Shown here piece by piece: positions 1 to 6,643 of a stretch of 11,442 nucleotides of DNA. Both the position numbers and the translations under genes were made by a program. The notes under the pieces are model-generated. The model did no database searches. It was not told the DNA's origin and was given only the letters and a program-made list of their open reading frames with translations. The stretch lies in contig CAYVDH010000113.1 of assembly GCA_964450355.1 (NCBI GenBank), positions 1 to 11,442 on the forward strand. The letters are read 5' to 3'. Source of the DNA: CAYVDH01 sp964450355. GTDB taxonomy: Bacteria > Bacteroidota > Bacteroidia > NS11-12g > UBA955. Each line of letters begins with the position of its first letter. The stretch's first letter is position 1.

Positions 1-777
1 TTTATATATTCCAGAATTATCAATACTAAAAATTATGTCTTCGTTATTAGGATGCCAAGAAATTCCAGTTACATTGTTTCTTACATTAGCATCAAAATCA
101 TAAACATAATTTAGTTTTTTATCACCCCAATTAAAATAAATAATTGACAATTTATTCTCAACTTTTTTATAATGTATTGTTGCTATTATGTTATTTTCAT
201 TAATACTCGATAAATATAATGTTACTTCGTCATATGATGTTCTTGTACTATCTAAAATCTTACCATTAAAATTAATTAATTTAGTTCCAGCAGAACCAGG
301 TTTTTTTTCAATAGATACATTGTAAAATATTGAGGTGTCATTATTGAAAAAAGAAGGATAATTATTCCCTAAATAACACTGTATTCTTTTTAAGGAATCA
401 CCATTGTCTTTAATTAAACAAATTTGATTTTCAATTCCTCTAAACAAAATCCACCCCTTTTTATTCCATTTTGGTTCTCCAATGTAAGAATTGTAGGTAA
501 ACAACACTTGTTTGATACCTGTTGTTAAGTTGTATTTGATCAACTTAAACACTCTATTGTCTTCATCAATATACACTATTTCGTTGCTGTTATTTGGATT
601 AAAAAAAGGTGTCAGAGTTTGTTTATTTTTTACTCGGGTATCACCAGTTCCTTGAGTTCCAGTAATTTCAGGGAAATTTGGACAATCACAGTCTGGGCAA
701 TCCTTATCCTTTTTGTTGCATTGAAAAAAAAAGAGAGTGATAATTATATATAAATATAGTTTTATTTTTATTATCAT
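1..777 (-). CDS. Exported (probable lipoprotein) WD40/TolB-like beta-propeller protein, 3' end outside window
   Basis: An open frame runs from an ATG at 777 to the window edge without a stop (259 codons visible), so the C-terminus is missing. The N-terminus is a hydrophobic stretch (IKLYLYIIITLFFFQ) followed by Cys and a charged, Cys-rich segment (CNKKDKDCPDCDC). This resembles a lipoprotein signal, but Phe-Phe-Gln before Cys is a poor lipobox, so lipidation is inferred. Downstream are propeller-like strands typical of PD40/TolB repeats: GEPKWNKKGWILFRG, and near the edge GISWHPNNEDIIFSIDN. Such proteins usually sit at the cell surface or in the periplasm and bind ligands or proteins; no specific role can be assigned. 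The gene is divergent from the GSCFA gene, and a -7 box lies about 50 nt upstream of the ATG. Confidence is high that it is a real gene, moderate on the fold, low on function. Confidence 0.8.
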   Translation of the reverse strand, partial: MIIKIKLYLYIIITLFFFQCNKKDKDCPDCDCPNFPEITGTQGTGDTRVKNKQTLTPFFNPNNSNEIVYIDEDNRVFKLIKYNLTTGIKQVLFTYNSYIGEPKWNKKGWILFRGIENQICLIKDNGDSLKRIQCYLGNNYPSFFNNDTSIFYNVSIEKKPGSAGTKLINFNGKILDSTRTSYDEVTLYLSSINENNIIATIHYKKVENKLSIIYFNWGDKKLNYVYDFDANVRNNVTGISWHPNNEDIIFSIDNSGIYK

Positions 778-778
778 T

Positions 779-1005
779 TTAAAATACTGATTTTTTAGCA
801 ATTACACCATCAATACATAAGGTATTACAAATATATAACCCTTTATTTAAATTTTCTGAATTTATTTCAAATTCTAGTTGACCTTTAATTTTGTGTTCTT
901 TATTTGTTTAAAATACTTTTTTAAGGCCATTTTAACATTATTGTACTCATAAGCAAACAAGCTCATTTCATAACAAACTATATGGTGAATTTTAGGTTTA
1001 ATCAT
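779..1005 (-). pseudogene. Probable remnant of a T9SS C-terminal sorting domain
   Basis: This 227-nt stretch of the otherwise gene-free gap 778-1082 reads on the minus strand as two overlapping open pieces in different frames. Positions 1005-874 encode 43 residues ending in KKYFKQIKNTKLKVN then a stop. Positions 907-779 encode a piece containing GQLEFEINSENLNKGLYI, then a stretch ending DGVIAKKSVF and a stop. The second piece matches the general pattern of the type A sorting domain at the end of T9SS cargo proteins: alternating hydrophobic strand, Asn-Leu-x-Lys-Gly-Leu-Tyr, a Cys/hydrophobic strand, a Gly turn, and Lys-Lys near the end. Joining the pieces by a frameshift around 883-895 gives one continuous domain of about the expected length. 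No cargo protein is left upstream. I infer a decayed gene 3' end; chance resemblance is possible because the domain is short and variable. Confidence 0.45.
828..835 (-). promoter_or_regulatory. -7 promoter box of the propeller lipoprotein gene
   Basis: Read on the minus strand this is TATATTTG, an exact match to the Bacteroidota TAnnTTTG box, about 50 nt upstream of the ATG at 777. No TTG is seen at the usual -33 distance, so the call rests on the -7 box and its position alone. It lies inside the codons of the decayed sorting-domain remnant. Confidence 0.5.
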
Positions 1006-1082
1006 TTTAATACAATATGTCATTAATTGAAATTAAAATTTATAAACAAAAAAAATATATTTAATATTGCCTTTGCTATAAA

Positions 1083-2024
1083 ATGCATCAATACCATTTA
1101 AATATTCAAGTTCCTAAATCATTAAATAATATAACTATTGATGATGAATTGTTATTTATTGGTTCTTGCTTCTCAGAGCACATCAGTAACAAACTTAAAG
1201 ATTACAATTTCAATGTCATGGAACAGCCCAATGGCATTGTCTTTAACCCCATTTCACTTGCTTACCCATTTAAGTTAATTGCTCAAAATCTTCAATACAC
1301 TACTGATGATTTAGTACAGGTAAACAATCTATGGAAAAGCATACATCACCACGGCTCTATTCACCATTCTAATCAACTTGATTTATTGAATAAAATCAAT
1401 AGCAATTTACAAACATTGAGAAACAACCTCATGACTGTTAAACATCTATTTATCACCTTTGGTTCAGCCTTTGCCTATACTCATGTTGTAAAAGAATGCA
1501 TAGTTGCTAATTGCCATAAATTACCTCAACAAGTTTTTACCAAAAGAATTTTGACTATCAATGAAATTAGCAACGAATGGTCGAAAGCATTGGATTGTAT
1601 TTTACAAATTAATCCCAACTTAAACATCGTGTTTACTGTATCACCTGTTAAGCATTTAAGAGATGGTGTTCACGAGAATAATTTAAGTAAAAGCACATTG
1701 TTATTGAGTATCGAATCCATCATTCAATCACATAAGCGGGTTCAATATTTTCCTTCTTATGAGCTGGTAAATGATGATTTAAGAGATTATCGATTTTATA
1801 ATTCCGACTTAGCTCACCCTAATCAAATGGCTATTGATTATGTATTTGACAAATTTATAGAAACCTATTTAGATGAAAAGGCTATAATTTATTTGAATAA
1901 AAACAAACAATTGCACGCCTTAAAACAACACATTCCTAGAGATATTGAAAGCAAGGAATTCAGCAAACTTCAAGAAAACATAGAAAAAATTAATCAAGAA
2001 ATTAGTAAATTAAAAGGGCGTTAA
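1083..2024 (+). CDS. GSCFA-family protein (SGNH-like)
   Basis: A 313-residue protein with the family signature near the N-terminus: FIGSCFSEHI (residues 25-34), followed by a conserved GIVFNPISL (51-59). Further family-like segments are FGSAFAY (126-132), VSPVKHLRDG (186-195) and a C-terminal block with D242-L-A-H245. Ser28 of the GSC motif and the Asp-x-x-His pair look like the nucleophile and acid/base of an SGNH-type hydrolase; that comparison is inference. No signal peptide or membrane segment is visible, so it appears cytoplasmic. The length is normal for the family, and the ATG start gives the usual short lead-in before the GSC block. A weak -7-like TGCCTTTG at 1068-1075 lies only 7 nt before the ATG, so its own promoter is unclear. 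It stands 110 nt upstream of two SGNH proteins and an MBOAT acyltransferase, suggesting a link to acyl-ester chemistry. Substrate unknown; the tail (288-313) is charged and likely helical. Confidence 0.85.
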   Translation: MHQYHLNIQVPKSLNNITIDDELLFIGSCFSEHISNKLKDYNFNVMEQPNGIVFNPISLAYPFKLIAQNLQYTTDDLVQVNNLWKSIHHHGSIHHSNQLDLLNKINSNLQTLRNNLMTVKHLFITFGSAFAYTHVVKECIVANCHKLPQQVFTKRILTINEISNEWSKALDCILQINPNLNIVFTVSPVKHLRDGVHENNLSKSTLLLSIESIIQSHKRVQYFPSYELVNDDLRDYRFYNSDLAHPNQMAIDYVFDKFIETYLDEKAIIYLNKNKQLHALKQHIPRDIESKEFSKLQENIEKINQEISKLKGR

Positions 2025-2045
2025 AATCAATTTAATCTAAATTAA

Positions 2046-2059
2046 TTAACATTTGTTAA
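2046..2059. promoter_or_regulatory. 14-bp perfect dyad upstream of the SGNH/MBOAT operon
   Basis: TTAACATTTGTTAA consists of 6-bp inverted arms with a 2-nt centre. It lies between the GSCFA stop and the -7 box at 2103, about 45 nt upstream of the box. The central gap is too short for an RNA hairpin, so a dimeric protein-binding site is the more natural reading. In AT-rich DNA such dyads also arise by chance, so the call is tentative. Confidence 0.3.
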
Positions 2060-2102
2060 AAAAAAATAAAGTTCAATATCATAAAACGCCTATGTTTATC
2101 GT

Positions 2103-2110
2103 TACTTTTG
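2103..2110 (+). promoter_or_regulatory. -7 promoter box of the SGNH-SGNH-MBOAT operon
   Basis: TACTTTTG is an exact TAnnTTTG match, 24 nt upstream of the ATG at 2135, which would leave a leader of roughly 20 nt. No clear TTG is seen at the -33 position. It suggests that the three acylation genes can be transcribed independently of the GSCFA gene, although no terminator separates them and read-through is possible. Confidence 0.5.
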
Positions 2111-2134
2111 CAAAACAGATAAAAAAGCGCATAA

Positions 2135-3580
2135 ATGAATCCATCTAGAGTATTGTTATTTTTACTGCTATGTCTTGGCAGCATTGCAGCTGTAGCTTTT
2201 TTATTCCCAAAAAGTGGTTTAAAAATATCCAAAGACAAAACTGTTTCTTTCGTTGACATCAATTCATTTCTGACACCTAAAATTGATTCATCAAAAATCA
2301 ATCAAGAAAAACAATTAGAAGAAAAAAAATCGCTACAAGAAAGAAAACAAGACATATTAAAAAAAACAACCAGAACTTTGGTTGATACCCTTGTTTTGCT
2401 TCAAGTAGCAGCAACAGAAAGCAATGCCAGATTTTATTATTCCAGCTCAGATTATTCAATGATGGATAAATTCTTTGATGCATTAGAAAAAGTAAAAGCG
2501 GACAACACTTCTTTCAGAATCATTCATTATGGAGATTCACAAATAGAAATGGACCGAATAAGTAGTAATTTAAGAGAAAAACTTCAAAAACGCTATGGAG
2601 GTGGTGGTCCTGGTTTATTACCTGCATTAGAGGTTACACCTAAATACACAGTTGGTCAGGAAGCCACAGGAATATGGAAACGCAAGCTTACATTTGGCTC
2701 AAATGAATGGAGAGCTTCACACAATCGTTATGGACCTATGGCATATTTTTGCAAAAAAGAATCTGATCCAGCCAGCATCATCATCGCTGCAAGGGACAAT
2801 TCTACTTTTAAAAACAAACAATTTAAAACTTGTAAAGTACTGGTAGGAGCTTTGGACAGACCACTTGACATCAGTGTTGCTACTGCTGGAAAAACCATTG
2901 GAAATAAAACAATATTAGCTAGCCCAATTGAACAAATTGTTGAATTTGAGATGGACAGCACCAATGGAAAAGTAGGAATTAAATTCACTGGAGCCAATGC
3001 AGATATCTTGGGTATTTCGCTGGATGATCACACAGGAATTTCTGTAGATAATATTCCAATGAGAGGATGCTCTGGCACTATTTTCAAAAGAATAAACAGC
3101 GAAACTCTAAGAAGAACATACCAAATGTTAGGTGTGAAAGCATTGATATTGCAATTCGGTGGCAATGCACTTCCTGGTATGAAAAGTAAATCAAGTGCAG
3201 ATGCATATGGCAAAAAATTCTACGATGAATTGATGTATTTAAAATCCATTGATCCGAATTTAATTTTATTTGTTATTGGTCCAGCAGACATGAGTGTTAG
3301 AGAAGGTGGTGTATTAAAAACCCACTCGCAACTAGAGAATGTAAGAGATGCCTTAAAACAAGCCACCATCAACGCAGGTGGTATTTTTTGGGACATGTAC
3401 GAAGCTATGGGAGGCAACGGAAGCATGATAGATTGGGTAAAACAAAAACCATCGCTTGGTTCACCAGATTATATCCATTTCACTCAAAAAGGCGCCAGCA
3501 AAATTTCAGAAATATTTTACGAATCATTGATGAAAGAATACGAAATGTATCAATTAAAAAGAAAAGTAAACTCCAAATAA
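2135..3580 (+). CDS. Membrane-anchored SGNH/GDSL-hydrolase-like protein (acylation cassette protein 1)
   Basis: A 481-residue protein. Residues 5-25 form a hydrophobic anchor or uncleaved signal, residues 55-80 are a highly charged probable helix or coiled coil, and the catalytic domain starts around 100. SGNH blocks are visible: block I HYGDSQ (131-136, Ser135 nucleophile), a Gly block at RGCSG (310-314), block III FGGNA (341-345, Asn344), and block V DYIHF (445-449, Asp445 and His448). The domain should therefore face the periplasm and carry an intact Ser-Asp-His set. The GDSQ-plus-glycine-rich start (YGGGGPG, 154-160) is typical of Bacteroidota SGNH proteins found beside MBOAT acyltransferases, where they are thought to act as O-acetyltransferases or esterases on glycans. 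The stop is followed after 6 nt by the next SGNH gene in the same frame. Acetyltransfer rather than ester hydrolysis is inferred from context. Confidence 0.83.
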   Translation: MNPSRVLLFLLLCLGSIAAVAFLFPKSGLKISKDKTVSFVDINSFLTPKIDSSKINQEKQLEEKKSLQERKQDILKKTTRTLVDTLVLLQVAATESNARFYYSSSDYSMMDKFFDALEKVKADNTSFRIIHYGDSQIEMDRISSNLREKLQKRYGGGGPGLLPALEVTPKYTVGQEATGIWKRKLTFGSNEWRASHNRYGPMAYFCKKESDPASIIIAARDNSTFKNKQFKTCKVLVGALDRPLDISVATAGKTIGNKTILASPIEQIVEFEMDSTNGKVGIKFTGANADILGISLDDHTGISVDNIPMRGCSGTIFKRINSETLRRTYQMLGVKALILQFGGNALPGMKSKSSADAYGKKFYDELMYLKSIDPNLILFVIGPADMSVREGGVLKTHSQLENVRDALKQATINAGGIFWDMYEAMGGNGSMIDWVKQKPSLGSPDYIHFTQKGASKISEIFYESLMKEYEMYQLKRKVNSK

Positions 3581-3586
3581 GAACTA

Positions 3587-4867
3587 TTGATTAATTATAA
3601 ACAGCTCATATTCTCTTTTGTTATTTGTTGTAACTTTCTGTTATGCAATGGTCAAGATGGCGCTGTAAATGTTGAGAGATACCCATTTGTAAACGATGAA
3701 TTCAACAACATTCAATTCATGAATGACAGTTTGGATTTCTATGGTTTCTTCAGAAAATTAGATAAATTAATAACCACTGGAAAGGGGAAACTAAACATTG
3801 TTCATTTTGGAGGTTCGCATGTTCAAGCTGATATATGGACTGGCAAGATGAGAAATAATTTCAATGAGTTAATCAATCAAAAACAAGCTGCTAGAGGTTG
3901 GGTATATCCATATAAAATGGGCCACAGCAAAAACAATAACCCAAGCAATTATTCATTCGAGTGGACTGGCAAATGGGATGGTTGCAGAGCTGTATTTGCA
4001 AATTGTAGCGGCAATTTTGGTTTATCAGCCATGCAAACCACCACATACGACTCCAACAGCAATTTCACCCTTACACTTAAACCTCAAGGCAAAATAGACT
4101 ATTTGTTCGACCGCATCAAAGTGTTTTATGAAATGCATCATCAAAGCTACAAAATAGTTTTAGACAGCAATTACACAGCATTGCAAATAATAGATAACAA
4201 ACAAGCTGGTTACACTGAATTTGTGTTTGAAAAACCCATGAATCAAGTAAAATTCCAACTTAAAAAAACAGATTCACTTCAAAACAGCTTTCGATTGTTT
4301 GGGATGTTTACAGATTTGGATGCTCCAGGAATAAATTACAATGCCATTGGCGTCAATGGAGCTTCAGTTCCTACTTACCTCAGATGTGCTCTATTGGAAC
4401 AACAACTTGCAGTAGTTCAACCTGATTTAGTCATTTTTTCAATAGGAATTAATGATGCATTTGACCCGAATTTTTGCCAATCATGTTTTGAAAAAAATTA
4501 TGAAGAACTGATTAAAAAAATAAAAAAAGCTTGCCCCAATACTGCGATTTTATTTACTACCAATACCGATAGTTACAAAAGAACTAAAAAAAATAAATTT
4601 TATCAAAACATCACAGGATTAGAAGTAAAAGCCGCCATGAGAAATTTATCTTACAAATACAACACTGGTGTTTGGGACTTATTTTCTGTAATGGGTGGTC
4701 TTGGCTCTATTCAGTTTTGGTGTAAAAACGGTATGGCTAATTGTGGTGACTTAGTTCACCTCCGTCCTGCAGGATACCAACTTGTAGGCGACCTCATGTT
4801 TGTGTCATTGATTAAAAAATTTGAAGAGTACTTAAAACAACCTATTGCAAAAATTAAACATGACTGA
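3587..4867 (+). CDS. Secreted SGNH-hydrolase-like protein with GGS in place of GDS (acylation cassette protein 2)
   Basis: A 426-residue protein beginning with a signal peptide (KQLIFSFVICCNFLLCNGQ, cleavage probably around residue 23), so periplasmic or surface-located. SGNH blocks: HFGGSHVQAD (73-82, Ser77), GVNGAS (255-260), GIND (287-290, Asn289), DLVHL (388-392, Asp388 and His391). All four catalytic positions are present, but the Asp before Ser in the classic GDS is Gly. The start is a TTG: the only codons between the preceding in-frame TAA (3578-3580) and the signal peptide are GAA CTA TTG ATT, so no ATG is available. This gap and the shared frame imply translational coupling to the upstream gene. 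It overlaps the MBOAT gene by 8 nt. It shares architecture with the upstream protein but little sequence, so the pair probably has distinct jobs, such as transferase and esterase or acyl carrier; that split is inference. Confidence 0.82.
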   Translation: MINYKQLIFSFVICCNFLLCNGQDGAVNVERYPFVNDEFNNIQFMNDSLDFYGFFRKLDKLITTGKGKLNIVHFGGSHVQADIWTGKMRNNFNELINQKQAARGWVYPYKMGHSKNNNPSNYSFEWTGKWDGCRAVFANCSGNFGLSAMQTTTYDSNSNFTLTLKPQGKIDYLFDRIKVFYEMHHQSYKIVLDSNYTALQIIDNKQAGYTEFVFEKPMNQVKFQLKKTDSLQNSFRLFGMFTDLDAPGINYNAIGVNGASVPTYLRCALLEQQLAVVQPDLVIFSIGINDAFDPNFCQSCFEKNYEELIKKIKKACPNTAILFTTNTDSYKRTKKNKFYQNITGLEVKAAMRNLSYKYNTGVWDLFSVMGGLGSIQFWCKNGMANCGDLVHLRPAGYQLVGDLMFVSLIKKFEEYLKQPIAKIKHD

Positions 4868-6530
4868 TTTCATCGTTCAATCTATAATTGATTTTTTTAA
4901 ATTCAATGAAGAGAGTCCAATCATATTTACTCAATTCTCATTTTGGATTTTTTATACTGCTGTATATGCCGTATTCACTATCATCCATAAAAAATACACC
5001 CTCAAAAATTTATTTTTATTTATAGTCAGTATTTTCTTTTATTACAAGACAAGTGGATTCTTTTTCTTGTTATTACTGTTTACTATTACCAATGAATTTT
5101 TCATTGCTCAAAAAATCCATCAAACTAAAAAACAATGGCTCAAAAAAACGCTATTAAGCTACAGTGTTATCATCAATTTAGGGCTGTTGTTTTATTTTAA
5201 ATACGCTTACTTTTTTACTGATTCATTTAATCAAGTGTTTCATACCAACAACCAAGTATTTAATTATTTTGCGCATTGGAGCAATGGCTTTGCTGGCACA
5301 CATTTCCGCATAGATAAAATCATTTTACCTGTTGGTATTTCCTTTTACACTTTCCAAACCTTAAGTTATACCATTGATGTATTTAAAGACAAATTAAAAC
5401 CTGTAAAAAGCCTGTTTGATTTTGGATTTTATGTTTCCTTTTTCCCTCAATTAGTGGCTGGACCTATAGTAAGAGCAAGTGATTTTATCCCACAAATGTA
5501 TGTGCCATTTAAATTGACAAGGTACCAGTTTGGGTTGGCACTGTTCATGATATTGAATGGATTAATTAAAAAAATGGTGATTGGCGATTACATTGCAGTC
5601 AACTTTATTGACCGAATTTTTGGCAATCCTTTGCTATTTACTGGAGTAGAAAATTTTCTTGCCATCATTGCCTATTCATTGCAAGTTTACTTGGATTTTT
5701 CAGGATATACAGACATTGCTATTGGAGTGGCATTGTTGATGGGTTATCGTTTAAATACCAACTTTAATTCGCCATACAAAGCTAAAAACACAGCAGAATT
5801 TTGGAAACGTTGGCACATTTCACTTTCTACTTGGTTGCAAGATTATTTATACATCCCATTAGGAGGCAATAGAAAAGGGACTATTGCATCTTACATCATC
5901 ATCAATTTATTGGCAGTATTTATTACATTGATGTTGAATGCTACTTGGGTTTTATGGATAATTTTCTCATTTGAACTCATCTTTATCGTAATAGCCGTTC
6001 TATCCACTTCGTTCCGAAAAGCAATAAACACGAATATCAATCTGATGATTACCATGTTACTTGGAGGCTTATGGCATGGGGCAACACTTAACTTCATGAT
6101 ATGGGGAGGCTTAAATGGATTGGGCTTGGTATTTTACAAATTTTGGAGAAAAATAAGTCCATATGAAAAGTTAAAATCATTACCAGTTCATTTTTGGAAA
6201 GTATTTACCACTTTTATGTTCATTTCATTTACACGTATTTTCTTTAGAGCAGAAGACATGAATCAAGTGAATGAGATATTCACCAAACTAAGTACGGATT
6301 TAGACTTTAAAATCGCCCCTAAAATCATAGAAAATTTTTGGGAAGTATTTACTCTAATGGGCATTGCATTTATTGTACATTGGCTTCCTAAAAACATCAA
6401 ATTTAAAATCAGAAAAACCTTCATCAAGTCGCCCGTTCCAATAAAAGTGTTCATTGTTATTTTTTGTTTATTTGCCATTTACCAAACCATGAGTAGCGAG
6501 ATGAAACCATTCATTTATTTTCAGTTTTAA
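4860..6530 (+). CDS. MBOAT-family membrane O-acyltransferase (AlgI/DltB-like)
   Basis: A 556-residue polytopic membrane protein. MBOAT hallmarks (numbered from this start): LPVGISFYTFQ (156-166), FFPQLVAGPIVR (194-205), DFSGYTDIAIG (279-289), FWKRWHISLSTW (314-325, His319) and GGLWHGA (402-408, His406, the conserved catalytic His). The family moves acyl groups from a cytoplasmic donor across the membrane so that an extracytoplasmic partner can O-acylate a polysaccharide, as in alginate or peptidoglycan acetylation systems. The two SGNH-like proteins just upstream are the obvious partners. I chose the ATG at 4860, which overlaps the upstream stop in an ATGACTGA arrangement, over a TTG at 4845; the difference is five residues. 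A roughly 50-residue hydrophobic stretch (340-393) lies between the GGNRKG loop and the catalytic His segment. There is no terminator after the stop; a new promoter follows immediately. Substrate glycan unknown; acetyl is the most likely acyl group. Confidence 0.92.
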   Translation: MTDFIVQSIIDFFKFNEESPIIFTQFSFWIFYTAVYAVFTIIHKKYTLKNLFLFIVSIFFYYKTSGFFFLLLLFTITNEFFIAQKIHQTKKQWLKKTLLSYSVIINLGLLFYFKYAYFFTDSFNQVFHTNNQVFNYFAHWSNGFAGTHFRIDKIILPVGISFYTFQTLSYTIDVFKDKLKPVKSLFDFGFYVSFFPQLVAGPIVRASDFIPQMYVPFKLTRYQFGLALFMILNGLIKKMVIGDYIAVNFIDRIFGNPLLFTGVENFLAIIAYSLQVYLDFSGYTDIAIGVALLMGYRLNTNFNSPYKAKNTAEFWKRWHISLSTWLQDYLYIPLGGNRKGTIASYIIINLLAVFITLMLNATWVLWIIFSFELIFIVIAVLSTSFRKAINTNINLMITMLLGGLWHGATLNFMIWGGLNGLGLVFYKFWRKISPYEKLKSLPVHFWKVFTTFMFISFTRIFFRAEDMNQVNEIFTKLSTDLDFKIAPKIIENFWEVFTLMGIAFIVHWLPKNIKFKIRKTFIKSPVPIKVFIVIFCLFAIYQTMSSEMKPFIYFQF

Positions 6531-6581
6531 TTTTTTAATTTTAAGTTTATTTCTTATATTTGTTTTGATTTAATGTTTTGA
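6530..6581 (+). repeat. 52-bp duplicated promoter segment, copy A
   Basis: Identical to 8480-8531 at 51 of 52 positions, the only difference being T at 6571 versus C at 8521. The repeat begins at the last base of the MBOAT stop codon, contains the -7 box TATATTTG, and ends at the triplet ATG TTT TGA (6573-6581). Flanking sequence on both sides differs between copies, so the conserved unit is sharply bounded. Confidence 0.9.
6555..6562 (+). promoter_or_regulatory. -7 promoter box in repeat copy A
   Basis: TATATTTG is an exact TAnnTTTG match within the duplicated 52-bp segment. The expected start of transcription is near 6567, giving a leader of about 75 nt before the ATG at 6644. A T-rich tract but no TTG occupies the -33 region. 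A second weaker box, TATATTTC at 6621-6628, lies nearer the ATG. Confidence 0.55.
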
Positions 6582-6643
6582 ATTTAAATGGATTTGCTAT
6601 AAAAAACAAACATAAATTTCTATATTTCTTAGCTCATTTTTTT

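Noticed and set aside
874..1005. Minus-strand 43-codon ORF as an independent small gene
   Set aside because: No promoter, no recognisable motif of its own, and it joins by a frameshift to the sorting-domain-like piece, so decay is the simpler reading.
2056..2483. Two short minus-strand ORFs over the start of the first SGNH gene
   Set aside because: They overlap a well-supported coding region and its promoter and have no recognisable content of their own.
4845..4859. TTG start for the MBOAT protein
   Set aside because: ATG at 4860 overlaps the upstream stop as commonly seen in coupled genes; the five extra residues add nothing recognisable.
6578..6643. TTG-initiated extension of the propeller-like protein
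   Set aside because: The TTG lies within the promoter repeat and the added residues delay the signal peptide; ATG at 6644 gives a normal N-terminus.
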